The position numbers and the translations under genes were made by a program. Positions 16,864 to 26,513 of a DNA stretch of 64,000 nt are shown here, piece by piece. This DNA comes from Roseomonas sp. (GTDB lineage Bacteria; Pseudomonadota; Alphaproteobacteria; Acetobacterales; Acetobacteraceae), in assembly GCA_031180725.1 (NCBI GenBank), contig JAPSLO010000001.1:827573-891572 (forward strand), in the 5' to 3' direction. The first letter of the stretch is position 1. Each line of letters begins with the position of its first letter. A model generated the notes under the pieces. It worked only from the letters and a program-made list of their open reading frames with translations. It had not been told where the DNA came from and did no database searches.

Positions 16864-18456
16864 ATGCTTCGCAGAAACCTGCTGATGGCAGGGGCTGGCA
16901 TGGGCGCCGTGGCGGCTTTGCCGCGCTTCGCCATTGCCCAGCCGGCCGCTGCGCGCGTGCTGAAGATGGTGCCCCAGGCGAACCTGACCAGCCTGGACCC
17001 CATCTGGACCACGGCCAACATCACCCGCAACCATGGCTACATGGTCTACGACATGCTGTACGGCATGGACGACCAATTCCGGCCGCAGCCGCAGATGGCG
17101 GAAGGCCATGTGGTGGAGGAGGGCGGCCGGCGCGTGGCGATCACGCTGCGCAGCGGGCTGAAGTTCCATGACGGCGAGGCGGTGCGGGCGGCGGATTGCG
17201 TAGCCAGCTTGGCACGCTGGATGAAGCGCAGCCCCATCGGGCAGAAGCTGGAAACCTTCGTGGATGCGCTGGAAGCCGACGGCGACCGGCGCATTGTGTT
17301 CCGCCTGAAGCAGCCCTTCCCGCTGCTGCTCAGCGCGCTGGCGCAGGTCTCCAACAGCCCGCCCTTCATCATGCCGGAGCGCATCGCGCGCACCGATCCC
17401 TTCCAGCAAATCCGCGAGGTGGTGGGCAGCGGACCCTTCCGTTTCGTGCCGGGCGAGTTCAATTCGGGCAGCCGCGTGGTCTATGAACGCAACCCGGAGT
17501 ACAGCCCGACGCCGGTCGGCACGCGCAGCCTGACCGCCGGGCCGAAGGTGGTGCATTTCGATCGCGTCGAATGGCACATCATCGTGGATGCCTCGACCGC
17601 CGCGGCGGCGCTGCAGACCGGCGAGATTGACTGGTACGAGCAGCCGCCGCCCGAGATCCAGATGCTGCTCACGCGCAACCGCAACGTGGTGGTGGAGGCG
17701 ATCGACCCGTTGCCGCTGGTCGGCATCATGCGGCTGAACCACCTGCATCCGCCCTTCAACAACAAGAAGCTGCGTCAGGCGCTGTTTCCCGCCATCAGCC
17801 AGGCGGATTTCATGAGCGCGGTCGTGGGCCCCGACCCTTCGCTCTATTTCGACAAGGTCGGCGTCTTCACCCCGGGCACGCCGCTTGCGAACGACGCCGC
17901 GCTGGAGCCTTTGACCGGCCCGCGCAGCATCGACCGTGCGAAGGAGCTGATGCGCGCCGCTGGCTATGCGAACGAGCCGATGCGGCTGATCGGCCCCACC
18001 GACATCCTGGCGCCTGCCGCCATGACGCAGGTGGGTGCGGACCTGGTGCGACGCCTCGGCTTCAACGCCGATATCGTGCTGAGCGACTGGGGCACCACCG
18101 TCACCCGCCGTGCCAGCCGAGAGCCGGTGGACAAGGGCGGCTGGAGCATGCTGTTCACCAGCTTCTCCTCCTTCGATTTCGTGGATCCCGCGGCGCATTT
18201 CCCGCTGCGCGGCAATGGCGCCGGCGCCTGGCCGGGCTGGCCGACCATCCCAAAGCTCGAGGAACTGCGCGATGCCTGGTTCCTCGCGCCCGATCTAGCG
18301 GCGCAGCAGCGTATCGCACGCGAGATCCAGGAAGTGGCGATGGACGAGGTGCCTTACATCCCCGTCGGCGCCTATCTCTCGATGACGGCGCAGCGCCGCG
18401 ACCTGGCGGACCGGGTGAAGGGCTTCGCGCTGTTCTGGGGCATCCGCCGGACCTGA
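16864..18456 (+). CDS. ABC transporter substrate-binding protein, family 5 (peptide type), copy 3 of 5
   Basis: 530 aa with an Arg-Arg signal (LRRNLLMAGAGMGAVAALP, cleavage near AIAQP) after a GGGAG ribosome site. Mature start VLKMVPQANLTSLDPIW is shared with copy 4. Other family segments: LRSGLKFHDGEAV, VGSGPFRFVPGEFN, IDWYEQPPPEIQ, LNHLHPPFNNKKLR and LSDWGTTVTRRASRE. The ligand-loop motif differs from copies 1 and 2 (WYEQPPPEI against WWEQPTADL), so its ligand range may differ. It is a periplasmic protein delivered by the Sec or Tat route. It belongs to the same tandem array and would use the shared permease. Confidence 0.92.
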   Translation: MLRRNLLMAGAGMGAVAALPRFAIAQPAAARVLKMVPQANLTSLDPIWTTANITRNHGYMVYDMLYGMDDQFRPQPQMAEGHVVEEGGRRVAITLRSGLKFHDGEAVRAADCVASLARWMKRSPIGQKLETFVDALEADGDRRIVFRLKQPFPLLLSALAQVSNSPPFIMPERIARTDPFQQIREVVGSGPFRFVPGEFNSGSRVVYERNPEYSPTPVGTRSLTAGPKVVHFDRVEWHIIVDASTAAAALQTGEIDWYEQPPPEIQMLLTRNRNVVVEAIDPLPLVGIMRLNHLHPPFNNKKLRQALFPAISQADFMSAVVGPDPSLYFDKVGVFTPGTPLANDAALEPLTGPRSIDRAKELMRAAGYANEPMRLIGPTDILAPAAMTQVGADLVRRLGFNADIVLSDWGTTVTRRASREPVDKGGWSMLFTSFSSFDFVDPAAHFPLRGNGAGAWPGWPTIPKLEELRDAWFLAPDLAAQQRIAREIQEVAMDEVPYIPVGAYLSMTAQRRDLADRVKGFALFWGIRRT

Positions 18457-18468
18457 CCGGCCCTCTCC

Positions 18469-18496
18469 GCCCCGGCCGCCCTGTCGCGGCCGGGGC
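18469..18496 (+). other. Intercistronic hairpin between binding-protein genes 3 and 4
   Basis: A perfect 11-bp stem (GCCCCGGCCGC with GCGGCCGGGGC) closing a 6-base loop, directly after the stop of copy 3. The following bases GTTCGCTTCC are only moderately T-rich. This is the strongest of the hairpins in the array. Confidence 0.55.
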
Positions 18497-18530
18497 GTTC
18501 GCTTCCCGCTAACCAGGATCGGAGTTCGCG

Positions 18531-20111
18531 ATGATCGGCAGGCGTGGATTGATGGCCGCGGGCGCGGCGGGCGTGATGGCGCCAAGGATAGTAGGTGCGC
18601 AGGGAGCGGCGGCGCGCACGTTGCGGGTGATCCCACAAGCGAACCTCACGTCGCTCGATCCAGTCTGGACCACTGCGGTGGTCACACGGAACAACGCCTT
18701 CATGGTCTATGACCAGATCTGCGCACAGGATGCCAGCGGCGCCATCCGCCCGCAGATGGCTGAGGGTTGGGAGCTCTCCGACGACAAGCTCGCCTGGACC
18801 TTCACGCTGCGCGAGGGCCTTTACTTCCATGACGGCGAGAAGGTGACGGCGCGCGACTGTGTCGCCTCGATCCAGCGCTGGGCGAAGCGTGATCCGTTCA
18901 TGCAGGTGCTCCAGTCCTCGGTGGCGGAGGTTGCGGTGGTGGATGACCGCCGCTTCCGCTTCCGCCTGCATCGCCCGGTGCCGCTGCTGACGGAGGCGCT
19001 GGGCCAGACGCAGTTTCCGTGCTTCGTCATGCCGGAACGCCTGGCCAGTACCGATGCTTTCCAGCAGATCCGGGAAGCCGTGGGCAGCGGCCCCTTCCGC
19101 TTTCTGCCGAGTGAGTGGAACCCCGGCCAGCGCGCCGTCTGGGCGAAGCACGATCGCTACGTGCCGCGGCAGGAACCGGTGGATGGTCTGGCCGGCGGCC
19201 GCGCGCCGCGGCTGGACCGGGTCGAGTGGACGATCATCACCGATCCCGCGACCAGCGCCAACGCCATGGTGCTGGGTGAGCAGGACTACTGGGAATACCC
19301 GCTGCACGACCTGCTGCCGGTGATGCGCCGCTCGCGCGATCTGGTGGTGGAGCAGCGGCTACTGGACGGCACCTATGGCATCTGCCGCTTTAATTCGCTG
19401 CATCCGCCGTTCAACAACCCCGCGATCCGCCGTGCCGTCGCCATGGCGGTGGACCAGCGTGACTATCTGCGGGCCGTGGCCGGCAACGAGCCCGATGGCT
19501 GGGGCGTATGCGAAGGGGTCTTCACCTGCGGCACGCCTCTGGCGAACGAAGCCGGAAGCGAGATCCTGAAGACGCGCAGCATCGAGCGTGCTCGCGCCGC
19601 GCTGCGCGAGGCCGGCTACAACAACGAGCGCGTCGTGCTGATCGCGCCTGGCGACTACCCGCAGATCAACGCGCTTTCGATGGTCACGGCCGACATCCTG
19701 CGGCGGATGGGGATGAACCTGGAGCTGGTTTCCACCGACTGGGGCACGCTGGTGCAGCGCCGCGCGAGCAAGGAACCGGTGGAGCGCGGCGGCTGGAGCA
19801 TCATCCACACCACCAGTTCCGGCCAGGCGCTGTCCATGCCGGTGTTCCACCTGTTTCTCCGCACGAACGGCCCCAGTGCCTGGTTCGGCTGGCCCGAGGA
19901 TGCGGAGATCGAGCGGCTGCGCGCTGCGTGGGTGGCAGCCGAGGAGGCCCCGGAGCGCCTGCGCCTTGCGGAGCAGATGAACCGACGGAGCATGGAGATC
20001 ATGCACTACGTTCCGCTTGGCTACTACTGGCAGCCCAGCGCTTGGCGGCGGAACGTTTCCGGCGTGTTCCGCGCCCCCGCCACGGTCTTCTGGAATATTG
20101 CAAAGAGCTAG
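18531..20111 (+). CDS. ABC transporter substrate-binding protein, family 5 (peptide type), copy 4 of 5
   Basis: 526 aa; signal IGRRGLMAAGAAGVMAPRI with likely cleavage near VGAQG, ribosome site GGAG. The mature start TLRVIPQANLTSLDPVW matches copy 3. The central ligand motif has changed the most (EQDYWEYPLHDLLP), the chain reads YGICRFNSLHPPFNNP, and the later block STDWGTLVQRRASKEPVERG keeps the family pattern. It also has HTTSSGQALSMPVFHL where the others have a Phe/Trp-rich FTFW or HTWH segment. These differences suggest a changed pocket. It is otherwise a normal-length, intact member of the array. Confidence 0.92.
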   Translation: MIGRRGLMAAGAAGVMAPRIVGAQGAAARTLRVIPQANLTSLDPVWTTAVVTRNNAFMVYDQICAQDASGAIRPQMAEGWELSDDKLAWTFTLREGLYFHDGEKVTARDCVASIQRWAKRDPFMQVLQSSVAEVAVVDDRRFRFRLHRPVPLLTEALGQTQFPCFVMPERLASTDAFQQIREAVGSGPFRFLPSEWNPGQRAVWAKHDRYVPRQEPVDGLAGGRAPRLDRVEWTIITDPATSANAMVLGEQDYWEYPLHDLLPVMRRSRDLVVEQRLLDGTYGICRFNSLHPPFNNPAIRRAVAMAVDQRDYLRAVAGNEPDGWGVCEGVFTCGTPLANEAGSEILKTRSIERARAALREAGYNNERVVLIAPGDYPQINALSMVTADILRRMGMNLELVSTDWGTLVQRRASKEPVERGGWSIIHTTSSGQALSMPVFHLFLRTNGPSAWFGWPEDAEIERLRAAWVAAEEAPERLRLAEQMNRRSMEIMHYVPLGYYWQPSAWRRNVSGVFRAPATVFWNIAKS

Positions 20112-20141
20112 GGCTGGCACGCCGTGTGCTGGACACATTCC

Positions 20142-20183
20142 GCCAGGCGGTGGTGACCATTCCAGGATCACCCACCGCTGGCG
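20142..20183 (+). other. Intercistronic hairpin between binding-protein genes 4 and 5
   Basis: An imperfect stem of about 14 bp (GCCAGGCGGTGGTGA against TCACCCACCGCTGGC, with one bulged base on each arm) around a loop of about 11 bases. It completes a pattern of one hairpin per binding-protein junction. Confidence 0.4.
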
Positions 20184-20247
20184 CAAAGGCCAAATATGGG
20201 GCAGTTTGCCTGCAACAGGGGCAGGCAGTCGGGGGAGACAGGAAGAA

Positions 20248-21843
20248 ATGGACCGTAGGTCATTCCTCAAAGCCGGCCTGAGCGCCGGTGCCGTTGCCGT
20301 TACCGGCGGGCTCGCTGCTCCGGCCTACAGCCAAGCTGCGAACCGCACGCTTCGCTTCGTGCCGCAAGCCAATTTAGCGAATTTCGACCCCATTTGGGGC
20401 ACGCAATATGTCGTCCGCAATGCCTCGGTCCTGGTGTGGGATACGCTCTACGGCTTCGATGAGAAGCTGGAGCCCCAGCGCCAGATGGTGGAAGGTGAGG
20501 AGGTGAGCCAAGACAGCAGGACCTGGACCTTCAAGCTGCGTGAGGGGCTGCGCTTCCATGACGGGGAGCCGGTGCTGGCGAAGGATGTGGTGGCCAGCAT
20601 CACCCGCTGGATGCCCCGCGACCCGATGGGCCAACTGCTGCGCGCCCTGAACCAGGAACTGGTTGCGGTGGACGACCGCACATTCCGCTGGCGGCTCAGC
20701 GCGCCTTTCACCAAGATGAAGATGGCGCTGGGCAAGAACGCCACCCCGATGTGTTTCATCATGCCGGAGCGCGTCGCCAGGACCGACAGTTTCACCCAGA
20801 TCAGCGAGTATATCGGATCCGGCCCGATGCGCTTCCTGCGCGACGAATGGGTGCCTGGCGCCCGCGCCGTGTTCCAGAAATTCGACCGGTATGTACCGAG
20901 GGATGAGCCGGCGAGTTGGTTGGCCGGCGGCAAGCGGATGCTGGTGGACCGGGTCGAGTGGATGGTCATCCCCGATCCGGCCACCGCCGCCGCCGCGCTG
21001 CAGAGCGGTGAGGTAGACTGGTGGGAGAACCCAATCACCGACCTGGTGCCGCAGCTCCGCCGTAACCGGAACATCGCAGTGGACATCGCCGACCCGCTAG
21101 GCAACATTGGGTCCTTCCGGATGAACCACCTGCACCCGCCCTTCAACAATGTGAAGGTGCGCCAGGCGGTGATAACGGCGCTGAGCCAGGAAGACTACAT
21201 GCGCGCCCTGGTCGGCGAGGACCAGAACCTGTGGAAGGTGATGGGCGGCTTCTTCACGCCCGGCACGCCGCTCTACACCGAGGAGGGCGGCGCCATGATG
21301 AAGGCCGCCAATCTGGAGCGTGGCCGCGCCCTGCTGCGTGAATCCGGCTACAACGGAGAGCCGGTGATCTGCGTCGTGGCGCAGGACCAGGCGATTACCA
21401 AGGCCTTCGGCGATGTCACCGCGGACCTGCTGAAGCGGCTTGGCATGAATGTGGATTTCGTCGCGACGGATTGGGGCACGGTCGGCCAGCGCCGCGCGAT
21501 GAAGAACCCGCCGAATCAAGGCGGCTGGAGCATGTTCCACACCTGGCATGCCGGCGCGGACGCCATCAATCCGGTGATCTATAACGCGGTGCGCGCCAAT
21601 GGCGACGGCGCCTGGTTCGGCTGGCCCAATGTGCCGGCCGTCGAGGCGGAGGTGCCGAACTGGCTGGCCGCCACCACCATTGAGCAGGAGCGGGCGGCGA
21701 TCGGGCGCCTGAACGCCGCAGCGGTGGAGAACGTGGTCTATTGCCCGACCGGCTTCTTCCTGGGCTACCAGGCGTGGCGCCGGAACATCTCCGGCGTGGT
21801 GAAGGGCCCGATTCCCTTCGTCTGGGGCGTCTCGAAGAGCTGA
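20248..21843 (+). CDS. ABC transporter substrate-binding protein, family 5 (peptide type), copy 5 of 5
   Basis: 531 aa from the ATG at 20248; the frame is open further upstream but overlaps copy 4. The signal DRRSFLKAGLSAGAV is a near-perfect twin-arginine motif (RRxFLK) with cleavage near AYSQA. Family segments: TLRFVPQANLANFDPIWG, LREGLRFHDGEPV, IGSGPMRFLRDEWVPG, VDWWENPITDL, MNHLHPPFNNVKVR and VATDWGTVGQRRAMKN. It ends only 28 bases before the first permease gene with no hairpin between, so it is the copy most tightly tied to the transporter. It may be the original cognate binding protein, with the others arising by duplication. Confidence 0.93.
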   Translation: MDRRSFLKAGLSAGAVAVTGGLAAPAYSQAANRTLRFVPQANLANFDPIWGTQYVVRNASVLVWDTLYGFDEKLEPQRQMVEGEEVSQDSRTWTFKLREGLRFHDGEPVLAKDVVASITRWMPRDPMGQLLRALNQELVAVDDRTFRWRLSAPFTKMKMALGKNATPMCFIMPERVARTDSFTQISEYIGSGPMRFLRDEWVPGARAVFQKFDRYVPRDEPASWLAGGKRMLVDRVEWMVIPDPATAAAALQSGEVDWWENPITDLVPQLRRNRNIAVDIADPLGNIGSFRMNHLHPPFNNVKVRQAVITALSQEDYMRALVGEDQNLWKVMGGFFTPGTPLYTEEGGAMMKAANLERGRALLRESGYNGEPVICVVAQDQAITKAFGDVTADLLKRLGMNVDFVATDWGTVGQRRAMKNPPNQGGWSMFHTWHAGADAINPVIYNAVRANGDGAWFGWPNVPAVEAEVPNWLAATTIEQERAAIGRLNAAAVENVVYCPTGFFLGYQAWRRNISGVVKGPIPFVWGVSKS

Positions 21844-21871
21844 GGCCAAGAAGGAAGGAACGTCGCAGCCG

Positions 21872-22813
21872 ATGTTCGCCTATGTCGTCCGACGCGTGCT
21901 CGCCACCATCCCCGTCATGGCGGTGGTGGCGCTGTTTGTGTTCTCGCTGCTTTATATCTCACCGGGTGACCCGGCCGCGGTCATCGCGGGCGATCAGGCG
22001 ACGCCCGCGGATGTCGAACGCATCCGCGCCAGCCTGGGGCTGGATCGGCCCTATCTAGTCCGGTTCGGCGCCTGGGTCTGGGACATCCTGCGTGGCGACC
22101 TCGGCACCTCGATCTTCACGAACCTGCCGGTGGCGACCATGATCGCGCAGCGTATCGAGCCAACGCTGTCGCTGATGGTCGTTACCCTGTTGCTGGCGAT
22201 TTCCGTCGCCGTGCCGATGGGCGTGGTGGCGGCCTGGAAGCAGGGTACCCTCATCGACAGAGCGGTGATGGCCTTTGCGGTGCTGGGCTTCTCGGTTCCC
22301 GTCTTCGTCGTGGGCTACCTGCTGGCCTATTTCTTCGCACTGGAATGGGACCTGCTGCCGGTGCAGGGTTATACGCCCTTTGCTCGTGGCTTCTGGCCCT
22401 GGCTCGAGAACCTCATCCTGCCCGCCATCGCGCTGGGTTCGGTCTACATCGCATTGATCGCGCGCATCACGCGCGCGACCATGCTGGAAGTCCTTCAGCA
22501 GGACTACATCCGCACCGCCAAGGCGAAGGGCGTGGGGCAATCGGGTATGCTGTTCCTGCACGCCCTGAAGAACGCCGCCGTGCCCATCGTCACCGTCATC
22601 GGCATCGGCATCGCGCTGTTGATCGGCGGCGCCGTGGTGACCGAAAGCGTCTTCGCCATTCCGGGTCTCGGCCGACTGACGGTGGATGCTATCCTGCGGC
22701 GCGACTACCCGGTGATCCAGGGCGTGGTGCTGCTGTTCAGCTTCGTCTACGTGCTGGTCAACCTGGCCATTGACCTGGTCTATACCCTGTTCGACCCGAG
22801 GATCCGGTATTGA
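21872..22813 (+). CDS. Peptide-type ABC transporter permease, DppB/OppB family
   Basis: 313 aa, the usual length. Starts FAYVVRRVLATIPVMAVVAL (first membrane helix), then LYISPGDPAAVIAGDQAT and the LGLDRPYLVRFGAWVWDILRGDLGTS region typical of DppB. About six transmembrane helices; the cytoplasmic EAA-like loop reads DYIRTAKAKGVGQSG and contacts the ATPases. It forms the inner-membrane channel with the next gene product. AAGGAAGGAAC upstream gives a ribosome site. It is downstream of five binding-protein genes on the same strand. Confidence 0.95.
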   Translation: MFAYVVRRVLATIPVMAVVALFVFSLLYISPGDPAAVIAGDQATPADVERIRASLGLDRPYLVRFGAWVWDILRGDLGTSIFTNLPVATMIAQRIEPTLSLMVVTLLLAISVAVPMGVVAAWKQGTLIDRAVMAFAVLGFSVPVFVVGYLLAYFFALEWDLLPVQGYTPFARGFWPWLENLILPAIALGSVYIALIARITRATMLEVLQQDYIRTAKAKGVGQSGMLFLHALKNAAVPIVTVIGIGIALLIGGAVVTESVFAIPGLGRLTVDAILRRDYPVIQGVVLLFSFVYVLVNLAIDLVYTLFDPRIRY

Positions 22814-23727
22814 GCACCGCAACCCTTCAGCCCGGGCCGGAGGGGGTGGCGGTTGCGCCCCCGATGCCGGACATCATGCCGCCGGTGAAGCCGAAGCGCG
22901 GCTTCATCGGCTTCCTGCGTCGCAACCCCACCATCGCAATCGGTGCCCTGCTGGTGCTGGTGATGGTGGCCATCGCAGTCTTCGCGCCCTTCCTCTGGAC
23001 GAAGGACCCCACCGCCCTCGCGCCCGCTCTGCGCACGCGTGAGCCCTCGGCGACCTACTGGTTCGGCACCGATATGCTGGGCCGCGACGTCTATTCGCGC
23101 GTGCTCTACGGCACGCGTGTCTCGCTGACGGTCGGCTTCTCCGTGGCGATCTGCGCCTCTGTCATCGGGTTGACCATCGGCCTGGTCTCCGGCTTCCTGC
23201 GCTTCGCGGATGCCATCATCATGCGGATCATGGACGGGATGATGTCCATCCCCTCCATCCTGCTGGCGATCGCGCTGATGGCGCTGACGCGTGGCAGCGT
23301 GGGCAATGTGATCCTCGCCATTACGATTGCCGAGGTACCACGCGTGGCGCGGCTGGTGCGTGGCGTCGTGCTCAGCCTGCGCGAACAGCCCTATGTGGAC
23401 GCGGCAGTAGCCGCCGGCACGCGGACGCCGGTGATCATCCTGCGTCACATCCTGCCCAACACCCTGGCCCCATTGACCGTGCAGGCCACCTATATCTGCG
23501 CCAGCGCGATGATCACGGAAGCCATCCTTTCCTTCATCGGCGCTGGCACGCCGCCCATCATCCCCTCCTGGGGTAACATCATGGCGGAGGGCCGTGCCCT
23601 CTGGCAGGTGAAGCCCTATATCGTGTTCTTCCCCGCGGTGTTCCTCTCGGTCACCGTGCTGGCGGTGAACCTTCTCGGCGACGGCCTGCGCGATGCGCTG
23701 GATCCGCGCATGGCGAAGAGGCTCTGA
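22810..23727 (+). CDS. Peptide-type ABC transporter permease, DppC/OppC family
   Basis: About 305 aa from a TTG overlapping the dppB-type stop; an ATG at 22864 ([11 protein letters not shown]) is a plausible alternative. It has the DppC N-terminal cytoplasmic tail, a first helix ([21 protein letters not shown]), the conserved [19 protein letters not shown] segment and the EAA-like loop [20 protein letters not shown], followed by [13 protein letters not shown]. About six helices. It pairs with the DppB-type permease in the inner membrane for uptake of the ligands captured by the upstream binding proteins. Confidence 0.95.
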   Translation: MSTATLQPGPEGVAVAPPMPDIMPPVKPKRGFIGFLRRNPTIAIGALLVLVMVAIAVFAPFLWTKDPTALAPALRTREPSATYWFGTDMLGRDVYSRVLYGTRVSLTVGFSVAICASVIGLTIGLVSGFLRFADAIIMRIMDGMMSIPSILLAIALMALTRGSVGNVILAITIAEVPRVARLVRGVVLSLREQPYVDAAVAAGTRTPVIILRHILPNTLAPLTVQATYICASAMITEAILSFIGAGTPPIIPSWGNIMAEGRALWQVKPYIVFFPAVFLSVTVLAVNLLGDGLRDALDPRMAKRL

Positions 23728-23732
23728 CGCGC

Positions 23733-24721
<989 letters not shown>

Positions 24722-24725
<4 letters not shown>

Positions 24726-25768
24726 GCACCGCGCCTCTCCTGCAGGTCAACGACCTGAAGAAGCACTTCCCGATCAAGGCAGGCTTCTTCGGCGGGACCA
24801 CCGGCTATGTCTATGCCGTGGACGGCGTCTCCTTCGACATCGCGCGCGGGGAGACGCTGTCGCTGGTGGGCGAATCCGGCTGCGGCAAGTCCACCGTCGG
24901 CAAGGCGCTGCTGCGCCTGTTCGATATCACCTCTGGCCAAGTGATCCTTGACGGGCAGCGGATCGACGACCTGCCGAGTGGCAGGCTGCGGCCGATGCGT
25001 CGGCGCATGCAGGTGGTCTTCCAGGACCCTTTCAGCAGCCTCAACCCGCGCATGAGGGTGCGTGACATCCTGGCGGAGCCGATCCGCAATTTCGGCATGG
25101 CCCGGAACGCCGCCGAGCTGGACGAGCGCGTGGCCAGGTTGATGGATACGGTGCGGCTGCCGCGGGATGCGGTGAACCGCTGGCCGCATGAGTTTTCTGG
25201 TGGTCAGCGCCAGCGCATCGGCATCGCCCGCGCGCTGGCGGCGGAGCCCGAGCTGATCATCTGCGACGAGGCCGTCTCCGCCCTCGACGTCTCGGTCAAG
25301 GCACAGATCGTGAACCTGCTGCAGGATCTGCAGAAGGATCTGGGCCTGGCGATGCTCTTCATCAGCCACGACCTGGCGATCGTAGAGCACATGACGCATC
25401 GCGTGGCCGTGATGTATCTGGGTAAGATCGTGGAGGTCGCGCCCAAGCGAAGCCTCTTCGCGGCCCCGAAGCATCCCTACACGGAAGCCCTGCTCTCCGC
25501 CGTGCCGGTGCCGGAGCCGGGGGCTGCGCGGCAGCGCATCATCCTGAAGGGCGATGTGCCAAGCCCGATCAACCCGCCCAGCGGCTGCCGCTTTCATACG
25601 CGCTGTCCCTACGCCTTCGACCGTTGCCGGGTGGAGGAGCCGCCACTGCGTCAGGTCGCGGATGCGCTGGGGGAGGGGCATGTGGCCGCCTGTCACCTGC
25701 ATGACCGCCCGGCGACGGAGAACCCCCTCGCCGGCAGCAAGGGCGCGGCCCTCCTCGCCAGCGCCTGA
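24722..25768 (+). CDS. Peptide-type ABC transporter ATPase, DppF/OppF family
   Basis: 348 aa. An N-terminal insertion typical of DppF ([19 protein letters not shown]) precedes Walker [10 protein letters not shown]; then [14 protein letters not shown], signature [15 protein letters not shown], Walker [14 protein letters not shown] and [12 protein letters not shown]. The C-terminus carries the Cys-containing extension ([14 protein letters not shown]). It completes the permease and ATPase set: two membrane and two ATPase subunits serving five binding proteins. The ATGA overlap with the preceding gene indicates coupled translation. Confidence 0.95.
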
Positions 25769-25782
25769 CGGCAGCGATCCAG

Positions 25783-25804
25783 GGCGGCCGCGGTGCCGGC
25801 CGCC
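25783..25804 (+). terminator. Hairpin after the transporter operon
   Basis: A perfect 8-bp stem (GGCGGCCG with CGGCCGCC) and a 6-base loop, 14 bases after the stop of the last ATPase gene, followed by TTATGATG. It lacks a real U-run; it may end or weaken transcription before the molybdenum hydroxylase genes. Confidence 0.4.
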
Positions 25805-25942
25805 TTATGATGCCGTGAATACCCGCCGGTCCCTGCCCGCGACGCGCCGCGACGCTTGACGTCGCCGCAGGGCAGGGCGAGGCTTCTCCCGAAACGGCGC
25901 CCCCGCACCCGGGTGGCGAGAGGCTTGGGGGAGACAGGCGCG

Positions 25943-26446
25943 ATGCCGCAGGTCACGCTGACGGTGAACGGCACGAAGCACACGGTCGAGGTCGAGGCGC
26001 GCACGCTGCTGGTCGAGCTGCTGCGGGAGAAGCTGCGGCTGACCGGCACCCATGTTGGCTGCGACACCAGCCAGTGCGGTGCCTGCGTCGTCCATATGGG
26101 CGGCGACAGCATCAAGAGCTGCACAATTCTGGCCGTGCAGTGCGAAGGGGCGGAGGTCACTACCATCGAGGGCCTGGCCAAGCCCGATGGGACGCTGCAC
26201 CCGATGCAGGAGGCCTTCCGCGAATACCACGCCCTGCAATGCGGCTTCTGCACGCCGGGTATGGTCATGTCGGCCATCGACCTGGTGAATAAGCACCCGC
26301 AGGGCCTGACCGAGCAGGAAATTCGCGAGGGTCTCGAAGGCAATATCTGCCGCTGCACCGGCTACCACAATATCGTGAAGGCGATCGCCGCTGCGGCCGA
26401 TGTGATGCACGGCAAGCGTAGCGAGCTGGCGCGCGCCGCGGAGTGA
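25943..26446 (+). CDS. Molybdenum hydroxylase small subunit, [2Fe-2S] (CoxS/XdhA type)
   Basis: 167 aa from the ATG at 25943, which has GGGGAGACAGG upstream. The N-terminal plant-ferredoxin-like cluster site reads [13 protein letters not shown], with the fourth Cys in [10 protein letters not shown]. The C-terminal four-helix domain has the second cluster site, [10 protein letters not shown] followed by [12 protein letters not shown]. The subunit passes electrons from the molybdenum site of the large subunit to FAD in the medium subunit. It is the first gene of a small-large-medium set. Whether the hydroxylase acts on CO or on an organic molecule is discussed under the large subunit. Confidence 0.93.
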   Translation: MPQVTLTVNGTKHTVEVEARTLLVELLREKLRLTGTHVGCDTSQCGACVVHMGGDSIKSCTILAVQCEGAEVTTIEGLAKPDGTLHPMQEAFREYHALQCGFCTPGMVMSAIDLVNKHPQGLTEQEIREGLEGNICRCTGYHNIVKAIAAAADVMHGKRSELARAAE

Positions 26447-26454
26447 TGGAAAGC

Positions 26455-26486
26455 GGGCCGGCAGAGGCGAAAACGCCCGCCGGCCC
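26455..26486 (+). other. Hairpin between the small- and large-subunit genes
   Basis: An 8-bp outer stem (GGGCCGGC with GCCGGCCC), a small internal loop and a 4-bp inner stem around AAAA, between the two subunit genes. It resembles the hairpins in the binding-protein array and lacks a T-run. Confidence 0.4.
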
Positions 26487-26513
26487 CGGAATGCGTCACG
26501 GGGAGGAGCTCAG

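Noticed and set aside
13438..21843. Intrinsic terminators after each binding-protein gene
   Set aside because: The stems are strong but none is followed by a T-run, so they are listed as intercistronic hairpins.
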